64,000 nucleotides of DNA from Chaetorhynchus papuensis (lineage: Eukaryota; Chordata; Aves; Passeriformes; Rhipiduridae). The DNA is taken from positions 1-64,000 of the forward strand of contig VWYX01000381.1 of the NCBI GenBank assembly GCA_013396525.1, written 5' to 3'. Both the position numbers and the translations under genes were made by a program. Positions 30,206 to 44,189 of this stretch are shown in pieces (the stretch's first letter is position 1; each line of letters opens with the position of its first letter). The notes beneath the pieces are model-generated. The model did no database searches. It was not told the DNA's origin and saw only the letters and a list, made by a program, of their open reading frames with translations.

Positions 30206-33200
30206 GGATGGCAGATCCTCTGCTCGGCTGTCAAATGTCTGTGCAAAAGCATCTTGGTGAAATAAACAGGTCTCCTCAGGAAATGTTTTCCCTCCAGCCA
30301 AAGTTATTCTTCATTTTGATGATGTTCATGACAGCATCTCTGTTTCACAAACCTGTTTCCTTCCCACAGAATACGATGTATTTTCCAAATCTTGTAAAAC
30401 AGTAATTTTGCCTACCTGGAGAGAAAAATACCGAGAGATCTCAGTAACTTTAAAGTAGTCTGAAACCAAAACAGGCCAGGCAGGGACCTTTCAATTCAAG
30501 GTGGTAGTTCATGCAGAGGCAGGCAATTATAGAGAGATGCTAATTAGCTACATGTTATTATTTCAGAGAGCAGTCTTTGGGATTCTGTCATTGCAACAAC
30601 ACACCAAAGTGAGGGTGAAAAGTGGCCTCTAACACGACCAGAAACTTGAAGATCCTGTGGAGATTGATACCAGCTTCATGGGGAAGAGGTGGCTGCTGGG
30701 TGCAGCTGCAGCCCTCCCAGGGGAACAGGGTCCCAGTGGCAGCAGCTCTGGCAGAAATGGGTGTAGAGTCAGGGTGTAGGTGCCAGGATGAACTGTGTAC
30801 TCTGCAGGGTTTACACCTCAGCAGATGGAGTATGTCACTGAAAGGCCCTTTCACGGGATTCATGCCACAAAAGTAGTGGTGTTATTAGGACTATTCAGAG
30901 AGAGTAAATACAGTCTATAAAACATAAAATTTACTCTTTTTTTTTTTTTTTTTTTTTTAATCAGTAGGTAAATTCATAATATGAATTACTATTTTCTGCT
31001 GCTGCTGCTGCTCAGGATCTTCACCCTAATTCCTCATTTCTGTTCTCTTGTTGCTGTTTCTTGGACCTCAAAATCTGAAACCAGGATAAACTGTCTGCAT
31101 CTTACAGCCAGGAAATGCACAGCTGAATGTCAGCAAAAGAACCACGTGTCAAAAGTACTGGTAGCTGGAGATGCTGTCAACACCTGCACTGGGAGAAACT
31201 TGCTAAAAGTTCTCATGACTCTGAAAAGGAAACAAACAGCAAAAGAAATGAGGAAATGCTGTGTGTATATGCTTCAAGGTGCAAAGCACTGGAAGACCAA
31301 GCTTTCCCAGGTTTAATGCTCTGTATTCACCCTCCTGACTACTGTTATCAATGGGATCAAGGCAGAAAAGTGAAAACTTTATAGTGAATACACACTGGAC
31401 CGGAAAAGTGGATAAACCTTAATGCAGTTAAGTGCAATAATAAGAGAAATACAGCCCTTTTTCAGAATGTCCAAGACTCAAAAAACCCAATAATATGGGG
31501 CCACCACATTCTAGTTGTCCCACCTGGTATCGTGTGTGCATGCTGTCCATCTCTGTGGTCAATCTAGCTAGTGGCATCAGCAACTGCACTTCTTTCAGTA
31601 CTCCCTGTAAAGCAGTGTTTCAGAGAACACCCTTTAAAATACCATCTTTGCAAGGGATAGGCCAATAAAAACGATGTAGGGAAAAGTCTTTATCATACTT
31701 GCAATATCCTAATTTAAAACAGCATCAAATATAAACTACAATAAATATTTGTTAGTGTTAGTTACAAGATCAAGAGATGAAACTGAATCAGAGGAAAACA
31801 GTATAATGCACCATTTTGTCAAAAAGGCTTAGCAAACACAGTATAGCTGGTAACAGCTTGCCAGGATTTGTTCACAGCAAGACCTCCAAAAAAGGACTCC
31901 ACAACCCCTGAAACACAATTTAAACACCAATAGAAGTGGACAATTTGTTGGCACTGTTACAGGGAGAAGCTTCATGAGTGTATATGAGGGAACAAACACC
32001 CATGTGGCAACATTTCCATTCAAACAGGGAAAAGAGATATTTCTAGATGTCAGAAATTTCACAAATCCACAAAGGGGATGATTTAAAAGACATAAAAGTA
32101 TGGCATGAAAACACGGAAGCCCATAGGAAAAAAATATAATGACAAAAGGCTGAAAAAACCTCCAGCATTTGGAGAAATCAGTAATTCCCCCAAACTGCTC
32201 ATTGCCTATTAGAAGATAAAATGAGACTAATGAAACACTGAATCTTTTAGGCAAATCAGTCCTTGAAGAGGATTTAGTAATTCTGGTTAACTTGTGGAAC
32301 AACGAAGTGTTCCTGGCTACCAAAGAATTGTGGAAGGCAGAAACAGAGTTAGCTCTGGAGTATGGACTACAGGAACAGTACCTGGTCATTACAACAAACA
32401 CACCTCAATTGCTCGGAGAAAGATACTCGGGAGACCTCTCAAAAGGTACACGCAGGGGGAGTGGGCTGTGCACTACTTCCCCTGAAAGAAAGATCAGAAA
32501 TAGCTGGAGACTGCTTCCTTTGTTCAAAACCCCAGAGCCAGATCCCAAGGAGCTTGGCAGCAATGCCTGGTGCACCCAACAGAGCACAGCAGGAGCTGGC
32601 AGCTGCTCTTTCTGAACTCAGAGGAAACCATTACCTGTGACAGCTGATCACTAATTTTTCAAACTCAATCAAACAACCTGGGAGCTGACAATACAGCAAA
32701 TCAGGCTGTGGCAGAGCCCCACAAAGCTCATGGGCTGTGAGGGGAGTGGTGCACTGTGAAGAAACATCAATCTTCAGTGCATTTTCACGTCTATGTGTGC
32801 CATTTAGACTCTACAAATTGCCAGGAGTAATATGTTTCTTGTTAATTCACCACGTACTTTTTCCTAAAATCTATGGTTTATGAAGCCTCATACCAAGCTA
32901 AAAGTAGGAGTGTGTGTTGCCCTCCAACAACTGGTTTGTGTCTTGCACTTGTCTTAATGCTGTTTTATTCACAGAGAAAGGGCTCCATTGGAAGATGCAG
33001 GCAAATGCTTTCCTGGCAGATAAATCGACTAGAAGGAGTTCATGGCCTGAAGAATGTTCATAGCTCTGAGTTACCATGTGGCAGCGTTTGCTACGTAAGG
33101 GACCTGCAGTGAATTTATTAAAGTAATAGTCAGCAACAAACATGTGAGGGATTTAACGGGTCTGTACAGGGTGGATGTCCCAGACTTGCACAACCCACTC

Positions 33201-36200
33201 TCCAGATTTTTTTTGGCCCAATGGACAGAAAGCTGAGAAATATACAAAAATAGTCACTAAGCACAGCAAATTAGGGTTGTCAAGACCTTCCCCTAGTTCA
33301 CTGAACTACTGAAAATAAGCAAAAGCTGTGATTTGTTTCTAATGCCAAGAATTATTAATCAACATTTGTTCACTGGAAGACAAGCTAGCAATTGTACTAT
33401 GATAAGAAGTGTCAAATCACTTAAAACTTCTACAAGAAATGTCAGTATTGTAACAAGATGCCTAAGAAGATGATCTGTCCTCACAGTAATTAAATCAGCA
33501 AAACAACCTAATTTTTATGCGCACAGAAGGGACACATAGGGAAAAAGGACAACACCGTGCTCTTCATTGTGCAATATCCTGCCAGCAATACTGACACTGC
33601 AAATGAAAATGTCTGCAGTATTAGCCAGCCCTGAGAACCTCCTGCCTAGCACAAAGAGAGAAAATTCCAGTATAGCCAACCCGAGCACAGATGATTTTTC
33701 ATGTTTTGGCTGTAGCTACAACAGCCAAAACCAACACTTGTTTCAGATGGAAAAGAAGATGTAAATGCCCAAGCAAAGGATTAAGGTACATTTTGGGAAT
33801 ATTTTTAAGAATAACTCCAAAATTCCTTTGCTTATGAGAATGTGTGTCAAGACACAAGTAAATAGTCATACGGATTTTTTAGGAAGGGATATGAAATTAG
33901 AGAATTAGAGTCCTCCCTAATCTTTTTTCATTTATCTTGAGCTGAGTTGTGAGCAGAGCATGTGTTTGAAAAGTTTTGTTAATAAAAAGCCTATTTAGCT
34001 TTTCCCCTATGAATCTACATTCCCTCACACAGCTTAAATAAAAGCAGTAAAATTATGTTTACATTGCGATATTTGCTCTTTTTTTTCTCAAGAGGTACTT
34101 TCTTTCACCCTCTTGCTAGCACTGCTACGTATGCAAAGCCTAAGTATAGACTAAATTACCAGTTTAAAATGTAACTTCAACTTAATACAAACAGTAGATA
34201 ACTGAGGCCTTCCCACAGGCTTGGCCTTTCAGGAGAAGGATCTTCAGATGCTCTTGTTGAACAGTGAATGTGCCTGTGGCCATTTTGGGGTGGAAATATG
34301 ATAAATAAAATTAATATGAAATAAGATAGTCCCATGGTGTTGCTCCAGTTCTTTGGGAGGTTCCTGATGTTGGGAAAGGAACAGAGGAGGTGAAATTCTC
34401 GCAGTGAGTGTCAGGGCTCACATTGCCTTCAGTCTCATGAGCTTTTTGAATTGCAGGTAAGCCACGTGCCCAGTGCAGATGAGAGGCAAAGAGGGTTCTG
34501 ATGGGAACAGTTGCTGCTGCTCTCTCGATCTCTGCTCTCAGCACATCTGGACCGTGTGTGCTTCAGGCAGCCAGGACAGCACGTGTCACTGGGGGAGCAG
34601 GAGCAGCGACAGCTACAGCCCGGATTCAGCAGAACAAGGAGAGCAGAATTTTGGGTACCAAGCTGTATAACAAAATAGCCAGCTTTGTAGGAATCCCACC
34701 AATGCCAAAGCGGAGTAAATGAGCTCAGTTCAAGCTGCAGCACCACAGGCCTGGCCTTGGGAGCAGGATGTACTGTACCCAGAGAAAATAAGAGCAGCAA
34801 GATTCAAAGCTGGAAATTCAAAGCTCGCTTCAAGCATGTCTTCTTGAGCTCTTGGAAAACAGCCTTGGTAAATCTCTAGTCGCATCATCATGACAATTTT
34901 CCCAGCTTGTTGGCTAAACAGTACCAGTACTAAATATAGGCCTCTTTGGCATGCCAGCAGGAGCTTGCCAAACATGAAGGAGAGCAATTTGTCCTTCCTG
35001 AGAAGACACATGCCACCCTCAGGCATATGGTACCGAGCCAGAAAACAATTCACCCCAGAATGGCAGACAGCCCACTACCAGCTTTGGCCCAATGTGTTCC
35101 CACACTGCCATAGAATCATACTGGATGCTGCAGCATGGAGCATAACTGGGACATTCCAGGGCAGTATTTTTCCCAGGTAAGAGTCACTGTTGTAAGACAA
35201 TTCACTGAAGCGCGAAGTTCAAAAGTAATATCATCATTAAAAAAAAAAACAGAAAACAAAACAGGGAGTAATCTGATGAATCTTCACACAATGTTTTAAG
35301 GTTCCAAACCCACCTGAGACTGCTCCACCTCCGGCTACTTTTAATCTATAAATTGGTATGTACCAATAACTCTGTGACAAACAGACTGTCACAGCTGTCA
35401 GAGTGAGTCAGAGAAATCAACAGCATTTGAGAGGAAATTGGCTTATCCTTTAAAGAACAGGCCTGCAAACAAACAATGGTGGGAGATATATTTAATGTAA
35501 TACATGGGTTTCCTTTGCTCAGAAAATGACCTAATCTAAAGAAAAAAGAAAAAAACCCAGTTTATTTGTGAATCTCTTCTGATGGATTATATTCTCGTAA
35601 AGTCAGACAGGCCGCTTCAGTTTTTAGTAGCTTAGTCACCAACAAGGTCCAAGAACAGCCTTTGAACTAACACAAAAATATGACATTTTCATTTCTTTGT
35701 GACATCTGATCTTCCCCACCCCCCCAAAGAAACTAATCTGTTGCAGTCTTACACTGGAAATGCATTATTTTTGAAAATGCTTCTGAGCAATAAAATATTA
35801 GACCTTCATCCAACAGTGAAAGCTGGCCAAGCACAAAGGTCCATAGGCACACAACTCCTTACAAAAACACAACCAAGAACAACAGAGGAAACCACTGAGA
35901 TCTGGAGAAGGTAAATGCTCTGGCATTCCAAATACAGCCATTAAGCTCAGAGACAACCAAAAGTAAGGAAGGAAATCAGCATTGATTAAAAGTACCCATA
36001 CACAGAGTGGAAGACTCTCTACAGAACTTCCCATGTAAGAAGCTGTAGTAGATCTGCTCAAAGAACCCTTTTTTTTCCAGTTGGAAAGGTGGAGAAAGAG
36101 GAGAATCAAGTGCACTGAAACAACAGAAAGGATTTCTGTATTGTCCATTACCTTCTCCGTGAGAGAACCACCAAGATGTGCTAAGCAAAGAGCTTTGCAC

Positions 36201-37969
36201 TGCAGAAGTTTTTTCTGGGGAGTCTCTACCACAAACAACTGAGAAGAAGCAAGTTAGGAAGTGGTTAATTACTCATGGGATCATCATCTCTCAGAGGGAA
36301 AATCAGAAAGGTCCTAAAACGAAAAAAGGGCGATGGGACCAGCAATTGAAAAGTTTAGGTGCCTGTTTGCAGGCTGAGAACTCCTAGCTTAAATTGCATT
36401 AGTTGAGATGTTTTGAAGAATTGAGAATTATGAACCTTCCACCATGGTAAATGCCTTTTGCTGTAAATTACTTTGAAACTGTCCAGGTGTGGCAGAGACC
36501 TCATGCAGGGTCTGGTCACACCAACTGGACCATCCCAGAATCCTGGAAGTGGGCTGCTGCCATTTCTGGCAAATTTCAGTTGAAGATCAGCATAGAGGTG
36601 CTCAGAATCAGAGGAGGTGGTGGTCCAGGTAGAAAAGGGCAAGAGAGTAGAAGATTTATAGATTTGGGGAATTTTTTCCCCTTTACTTGTTGTAGTGAAA
36701 GAAGAGATAGAGTTCTGTGGCCTATTTAATATTCTTTAACCACTCCTGGGCTGTGAGTAATGTTCCCCTTTAAAACCTTCTTGACATGTACCCTGGTTCT
36801 TAACTGAGTGGTCTTTGTTTGGAAAACAGCCATTAGGCACTCACCCTTATCTCAAGAGTCAGACAATCCGTATTGTAGTGCCATGATGTGTTCAGTCTCT
36901 TTAGGCTTCATATGAACAAGCTGGATTCCTTGGAATAAAAGTGGCTTTTCTGTCCTGCTGTGTCAGAAAATAAAGACATTTCTGACATACAATACTATTT
37001 TTTCTAAGGATAAGGTCATCTTACTGTGCCAAGGAGACTCTTTTTAAGGCCATAGAATGAAGTAACTCCAAAAATGCACTGGTATTTATTTATGTAAACA
37101 AGTAGTTTTCAAGGTTTCTGTCTATCCCAAGGCATTATTAATAATGACATGAATACATAGTTGGCTTCCAAATAGGCCTGAAATCCCTGTAGCTCATCTA
37201 TGTTCAATACAGAAACCGTAAAAAATCCCAATTGTTGAAATATCACTGCAGCCTAACAGCTTAGCAGGAGGTTCTCATCTGTTTTCAAAACAGATTTCCA
37301 GTCAGTTTCAACCCCGGTTGGTTCTTTAAAGCTCACAGATTTGTACAGTCAGGCGCCTTCTGTTTCATCAGAGAGTGAATAATCTTTTCCATGTTTGAGT
37401 TATTACCATTTTAGTAGCAGAGCTCAGCCTCATTTTGTAATTTCTGCTGGGTAATTCTTCCTCACCCAAGTAGTGCTGTTGAGTTTCCATGTGAGCAAGA
37501 ACTTACAAGATCAGGACCTTTCACCCTCAGCACTGCCCCTTTTTTAGAATGTAACTATTTTTATTCTCCAGCTTCCAGGCATAGAAATGTTGACATCTAA
37601 ACTGAGAAATGCCAATGCCACAGAAAGAAAATAAAAGCCATCAATTAAATTATTTAGAATATTTTCAAGAGATTGCACTATTAAGCAAGGATTTGTTTAT
37701 ACAATGGAGTTATTTTAATGTATCTACATATTCTAAAAGTCCAAGTCTTAAATGCTGCACGTTTAAAATGAAATAATGTTTCATGCTCTACTAAGTAGTA
37801 GATATTTTAAAATAATAGACATTTCAAAATAAATTCTAACGCTTATTAGTCTGTCTCCAATAAAGTATGTTCTTCCATAAACCTTTAAAAGAACTCTTCT
37901 TATACATCCACATATTGACCTGCAGAAATTAAACCCTTACAGACACAAAATCCTTACCTGCTTCTTTAA
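30206..37969. other. intergenic sequence, no gene recognised
   Basis: AT-rich with a 22-T run at 30937-30958, a (CTG)n stretch of about 5.7 units at 30996-31012 and a 190-codon antisense ORF (31829-32401) of unknown meaning. I see no transposon ends, RNA gene or conserved coding block that I can name. Confidence 0.7.
30937..30958 (+). repeat. poly(T) run, 22 nt
   Basis: Uninterrupted T homopolymer, followed about 40 bp later by a short CTG repeat (30996-31012). Confidence 0.9.
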
Positions 37970-38398
37970 CTTGGGTGGGGTCACCAGTGGCACACCCCAG
38001 GGGTCACCCTGTGCTAGGGTGCAGCTGTGGTAATGGCCTGGGTGGTGGGACAGAGAGAAGCCTCAGCAGGTGTGCAGAAGATACAAAGCTGGGAGGAGTG
38101 GTTGGCACAGCCGATGGCTGTGCTGCCATTCGGTGGGACCCTGGCAGGATGAAGGCTCTCCAGTTGTACTGGACATGCACATACCACAGTGAGTCCAGTC
38201 AGGGGCCATTGGTTAAGGGCTTGGAACATCTGGCATACAAGGAGAGGCTTAGAGAGCTGGGACTGCTCATCCCAGAGCCAGGGACAGACAGTTTAACAGT
38301 GCCCAGGGACAGGGCAAGAGGCAACAAGCAGAACTTGAAATACACAATCATCAGAGGTCCCTGCCAGCCTCAGCTACTCCATGATTCTGTGGTTTTCG
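37970..38398 (+). mobile_element. CR1 LINE fragment, internally deleted
   Basis: The first part (37975-38160; for example GGTCACCAGTGG, CCCCAGGGGTCA, AAGCTGGGAGGAGTGG) matches CR1 ORF2 upstream of the region carried by the 8121-8761 copy. It then jumps, near 38160-38190, to the AGTGAGTCCAG / GGCTTAGAGAGCTGGGACTG block, loses a second internal segment near 38290-38330, and ends at the CR1 tail CTCCATGATTCTGTGG. It is therefore a deleted, non-functional copy. Identified by pattern recognition. Confidence 0.88.
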
Positions 38399-41042
38399 CT
38401 GTATTTTAAAGACTATGAGACATTGTTCTTATCTCTTTCTTACTTCTCATTAACTTGCCACTTCACAGGAGAAAATTTGAATCCAGTAGGGCCTGACCCC
38501 AACATCATCTGTAGTGGGCAGCAGCTTTCTAGCATCTTCAGTGAGCTCTGTACTGGTTCTGTACATGATGCACTGAAACACTGGCAGGACATGAAAGGTT
38601 TTCACTGCTTGTAAAATGTAGGCATAATCAAAGCCTACTGTTTTCTGTGAATGCAAATCAGTTTTACTCTGATACAGTCAGTATTGGGTCCACACTGTCC
38701 TCCATCATTTAGGAGTGGTGTGCCATTTCCATGGCATGAAGGAATGTACCTATGTCTGTACCAAACTTTCCCCTCACAAAGGGAGGGATGTGGTGGCTGA
38801 AGGCTTCCTTGCCAGCTTTCACTGAGACCATCTCCATGGCAGAAAGTTCACTGCTTTCTGGCTATCAAATATGAAAAATTTCAGTTACTAAGAAACTCAA
38901 ATTTCCTTTGCATCTGGGCACATTAGAGCCCAGAACATGATTAGTTACAGTTCTCCAGGATGGCCCCTGCTGGGATATGATGTCTTTTTGTCTCAGGAGA
39001 GCCAGCACACTGCTGTCTGCTTGCCCTCCTCTGCCCTCCCTCCCCATTCCTGTCCTCCTGACCTGCCATCCAGCTGGGCCGATGTCAAGCAGGGACACAG
39101 TGCTGCCCACACCAGATATGTAACAACACACAGAGCTGCAGGCAAGGAAGAGGTCTGCAAGGGGTCAGCCCTTCCTGCTGGTGTGCTCCCTTCTCTCTCC
39201 TTTTGTGTTGAAAGAGCAAGAAATGGTGGAGACTTGCTAAGAGCTGTCTCATTTCTGTAAACACCCGCCAGATTTGTAGATGAGTCTGATCTGGATATTC
39301 CCAGGACAGGCAAGGAGACCAGTGTAACCCCAGCCCAGGTACCTTCCCTACCACTCCAGCTGCAGTGATGACTGGGCTTCTCCATGCATCTTAATCCACG
39401 TGAAATTGATTCCATGGAGAGGACCATAAAACTAGGCTAGCAGTTTATGGATTAAGTAAAAGATCTCAGCCTGGTGAGTATCACTCTGGAAACTGGCCAG
39501 GGCAGTGGTGTGGTGCTGATCACATACTGAGACTCTCTCTGTGTTCCCCATAATCATTATCCTATTTTACAGAAATGATAAGATCAGCTGGACCTTGCTG
39601 CCAGCTCCCACAGGACAATCTGGCTGTGTAATGTTGGTAAGGGAGGCTATCTGCTGTCTGCATCTTCCTCTTCTCTTTCTGTTCAGGGAATCTCTGAAGT
39701 ATCCAAATCACAGTCTTTCCAGACACATCTCGGCATTTTTGAGAAGGATAAAAAGTTCAGACTTACTTTGAAAGATGACTGGTCCTGTCAGGAAAATTGG
39801 TCAAGGGGAATTTTCTCACCCAAAAATCCCCATACTTCTGTGTCTGCATTCCTGCTGCATTACTTCATCATCATCTTGAGAAAAAGAACATCAAAATAAG
39901 GACCTAGTTTTTACAGACAGCCAGAGGGATGCTTCATGAGTCACTCTTACCTTTCAGAGTGACTGCTCTAGGGTGATGACACTTCCCTTTCTTCCTTATG
40001 GAAAGGGCAGATCAGCTGTTTTGAAGTTCTGCTACTGTTTCTACCCTAGTGGCCTGTTACAGGAACCTCTGGAATTTTCACTGTGGGGCTACCAGAGAAA
40101 CCTGGATTTTAAATGCACATGCTCATGAGAAGGGAACTCAGGAAAATGAGAAGATGTGATTCTGAGAAGCATGCCGATCCATATGGACTTTGTAAGCTGT
40201 GCTGTCTGCACAGACCCATTTCAGCCCAGGGGTCCGAGGATGCCTTAGCCAATTGCTCATAACAGCTTATACAAATTGTGAGAAAGAAAGACTTGTCTTA
40301 TTCTGAGAATACAAAACTTCAAAGTATCTGACAGCCCAGAGATGCTACCAGGGACAAGCCTACAGCCCTTGCAGCTCTTGATGATACAGATTGTTTTTTT
40401 CTTTTTGTTTTTGTTTTGGGAGGAAGAAAGCATTCTGCAGCTTATGCCTATTGTAGATTTATTTTGGTATCAACTGACTTGGTAAATTATGTTGGAAAAC
40501 AGTAATTTTGAAGGCTGATGGGAAGTGCAGCAGTGTCCCTTTCCATGGTGGGAGTCCTTTGCCTTTCATCAGGGAAAGATGTTTTTGTCGCAATGAAGTC
40601 TGTGGAAGGACCTGGACTGAGAGGCTTCTTTTGACATTGCCAGTTTGAGAGGCTCCACTTCCATGCCACTTCATGGAAATTTGTCTCCCCACAGGTGCCC
40701 AGTTTCAAAATATTTCTCTCTCCTTCTTGAGTTATAGGGCTTTGGGAGGCCATGAGGTTGTCAGACCTTGAGAGGGCTACTTTTTGCCTGTTGCCTTGCC
40801 AATTAAAAAGCCTAGGCCATTAGAGGAGACTTGCTAAGGAAAACCTGTAACATTTGTAACCTTGCAGCCTTTCTCCCTGACTCATTGCCAGCAATGGACC
40901 ACAGTTTCAAGGTTTAATCATGATCTCAGACCCCTGGAGAACCTTCTCACCTTCCTGCATCTCAGTAGTCCATGTGCCTTGCCAGCTGCTACCAAACCCG
41001 TCTGCTCTTTGTCCAAGTCCCAGCAGAACAAAGCTGTGCCAT

Positions 41043-41056
41043 CACCTAGATGGCAG
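41043..41056 (+). promoter_or_regulatory. candidate CTCF-like core motif
   Basis: CACCTAGATGGCAG matches CCASYAGRKGGCRS at 12 of 14 positions, with mismatches at positions 2 and 3. It lies between PIK3CG and PRKAR2B, where an insulator would be plausible. Sequence match only. Confidence 0.25.
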
Positions 41057-43358
41057 GAGGATGATGGAGAAATCCACAGGGCAAGGGAAGCACCCTGACC
41101 CTGGATCCTTGCTCTGTGTGTTACAAGGGGTTACCAACCCTCTCTGCAAGCCATCAGGCCAAACCTCCAGGAACAAACTCACATTTGAGCTACCAGGTAT
41201 AAATTGGGGCAGATACAGCAGAAGTAGGAAGGACTACTGACCTCAGTGCCTGGCCTCAAGATCACATTTCTTCCTTTCCCTATTTGTCTGAAGGCTTTAT
41301 TGGAGAATGCTGTGAGATAAGAGCAGGGCATTTATGCAGATGTAATGGTGCAGGGTCTGTGGTGTTGTATTGCAGATCAGTCAGTGTTGGAGCAAGTATT
41401 AAAATGTCCTTTAAGCAGCACTGTAAGGGAGTTTTGGAGAGGTCTTCTTCAGTGGTGCCCTATTTATAGGCAGAAGTGTCTGTGGCACTTTATAAAGGAC
41501 TGCCCTAAAACTGCAAATGTGTCTGAACAGGAGAGCCCTTGACTAGGCCTTATGGCAATGATCTAACAGGATGGTTTGTAGGAATGTAAGGACATTGTCA
41601 AGTTGATTTCACCACAAAAATGAACCCTTTTAAAAAAAGTCTATCAAGCCAAAGTGACCTTAGGACAGAAAATTATGCTGACCCTTTGAAAAGCACCATG
41701 CAAATTTTAGAGGACATGTTGACTAAGGACCATGTCCTCACGGACATAAGTTGTCCTTTTGGGGCAGGTTCTACAGCCAGATCTGTTCTCCTTTATGTCA
41801 TCATCTCGAACCTCTCCGTTGCTCCTCAGGCAGTGGTTGTGCTGCAAACCAGTCTGAAGCTTGATGCATTCTGGCTAGCCCCAGCTCCTAGATGGTCCCT
41901 AAGGATTAACCTGCTGTGGTTTTGGGCAGCCTCCAAATTGTCCTGCAAGGCAGGCCGAAAGAGAGGGATTTCAGCAGGCCATCACCATCTCCCCAAAAAG
42001 CGCTGGGCTCTGATACACCCAGCAGAATCTGAACAAAGCAAGAATTCTGCCCCCAGCTCCCTGCATGCAGCTCTTAGGTGGAGTGAACACGATTAATGGG
42101 AGACCCCGAAAAAGGAAGGAGAACCAACTGCTGTGGCCAGTGTGGGAGGTTTCTGCTAGTTTATGTGGCTGCCCTTTCAGCTCCACATGTGCAACCATTG
42201 TCCTCACCAAATGGGTTCAGTAAGAGCAATGAGTACTTACATGATAAAATGTGAAAAAGTGCTGTTGCAAAAGCACTTGAATCCAAAAAAAGCACACTTT
42301 GAAATAAATAAGGGGCATTGGGAAATTACGTTCTGGCAACTGCACAACGTGTGTGCATTTCCCATAGAACTGAATAAAAATAGATTGTGTCGAAAACAAC
42401 GATAAAAACTCATGGGAATGCATGTCTGGCACAGTTTATATTCCACTCCTGGGGCTAAAGTTGGAATATTGTAAGGGTGGTGCAATTATGAATTGTACTT
42501 TAAAAATGTAAATATTTCTGTTCCTTATAAAAGTATAAAAAATAATCACATACTTTCTTTGATGATCCATAAGTCTACATTAAATAGCCAGTCTTAATTC
42601 ACTGCAAGTCAACTGAGTTAAGATACTTACACTGCATTCATAGAGAGATTGATAGGAGGGGTCTTCATATTCTGCCAAAATAGAAACAGTAATGTCGTAT
42701 ACAGACAAATGCATGTGTGTTTATTTATACATGCATATATATACACTTATAGAGAGATAAAAACCAGTCTTTCTGTTCCTGAATCTGTAAAGGTCATTAC
42801 ATTTTCATTATTTTTTAATCAAATGCACATACACAAGTTTGTATAAACAAACCATCCTAAGACAAAATGGAGACTTGACACTCCAGTGCACAGCTCCGGC
42901 ACATCCACGTTTGTCCTTTAAGGTCTGCTAGTTTGAATTAAGGTTCTGCTCTCAAATGTAGCCCTTCCCACTACAGGCACGTCTTCCCTCACAGCGTAGG
43001 CAATACCCAAACCCACCTTGCCTGATGCCTTTGGGACACTGAAGTGTCTGCCATGCAGTCCAGTGTGTCTACCCACCCAGCCCCAGCTGTGTGTAGGTGT
43101 GCAGAGACACCCCCAAACTGAGAAACACACTAGGGTCAGAGTGGTGCTTTTACTCACTAAGGCTATTCTCAGTTTTCACCAGGACAAAAGTCTGCAGGAA
43201 CATTACCACCACATTAGGGTTCAAACCAAAGAAAATATTTCAGCTGGTGCTTATGTGCCCTCTTTAACCAATACTTGTGCAGATGCTTTATTCTTCTTGC
43301 CAAGAATAACTAATAATTTCCTCAAGAATATAATGAGTAACAATTAAATCTATCAGGG

Positions 43359-43459
43359 GAAAAACAAAACAAAACAAAACAACAAAACAGACAAGCCAAA
43401 ACAACCCCACACAATAAAACCCAAACCCACAAAACCAAAAAATAACCCAAACCAAAACG
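43359..43459 (+). repeat. (AAAAC)n-like A/C-rich low-complexity repeat
   Basis: Begins with four near-perfect AAAAC units, then degenerates into A/C-only sequence with a few interruptions. Strongly strand-asymmetric, with almost no T. Confidence 0.85.
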
Positions 43460-44189
43460 CCAGCAGTTAATGTTCTCTGAAAAAGTTGACTCTTCCCTAG
43501 AAGACGTCACTTAGAACTACAGACTCCACAGCTCTGACTCCCTCCTTCTGGAAATTAGCTCCCAATAAACTGAAGTTAATTCTCATAATGACATTTTTTT
43601 TTAGGAACATTGATATTTAATAAGAAATGCAAGGCATGGAATTGTAGGGTTATTCTCCATCCAACAGCTATTTCTACTTCTTTGCTCCCTGTTTTTGCCA
43701 CAAAGTAGATGATCTGAATATTTCATATCTAAGCTCAGGACTAATAAAAGAAGATTTGCAGGGAGAAAGTTTATTTTTCAAAAATCATTGGATTCCCCAG
43801 CTCCCTCAAGGAAAATGGAACAAAACTATCCATTCACTGTCACTCTTTTTCATTTAAATAAAACCCAAGCATCCACAGCAGTGACTGCATGTATGTATTA
43901 TTATTTTTTCACTAGTGCTTCATATCTCAAAAGATCTAAAAATTACTGCATCTTTTGGGATATTTGTGTGTTCCTCTAGTGACATGAAAGAGTTTGACTT
44001 TCCAAGAGAAGATGTTGAGCCATCTCTGATAAGCAAGACTGATGTTATTCTTTTCCATAAAGGTGCTACTATAGAATGATATCCTTCATCACTTAGATCA
44101 TATAAGCCTCTTCTACTGAGCATAGTAACAAGTGCTTAGATAAAGGCTGAGAACTCTCCAAGACTTTTCACCCCAAGACATTTCCTTCA

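Larger units (their letters stand above)
38399..44189. other. intergenic sequence, no gene recognised
   Basis: No known coding or RNA gene. It holds an A/C-rich low-complexity stretch at 43359-43459 and a CTCF-like motif at 41043-41056. The 158-codon ORF at 41620-42096 has no recognisable domain. Confidence 0.7.

Noticed and set aside
35098..35130. CATAGAATCATACTGG as the end of an antisense CR1
   Set aside because: The hexamer-like match does not extend into the CR1 3' region on either side.
41620..42096. 158-codon ORF in the intergenic region
   Set aside because: No recognisable domain or conserved motif; of a length that chance can produce in a window this size.
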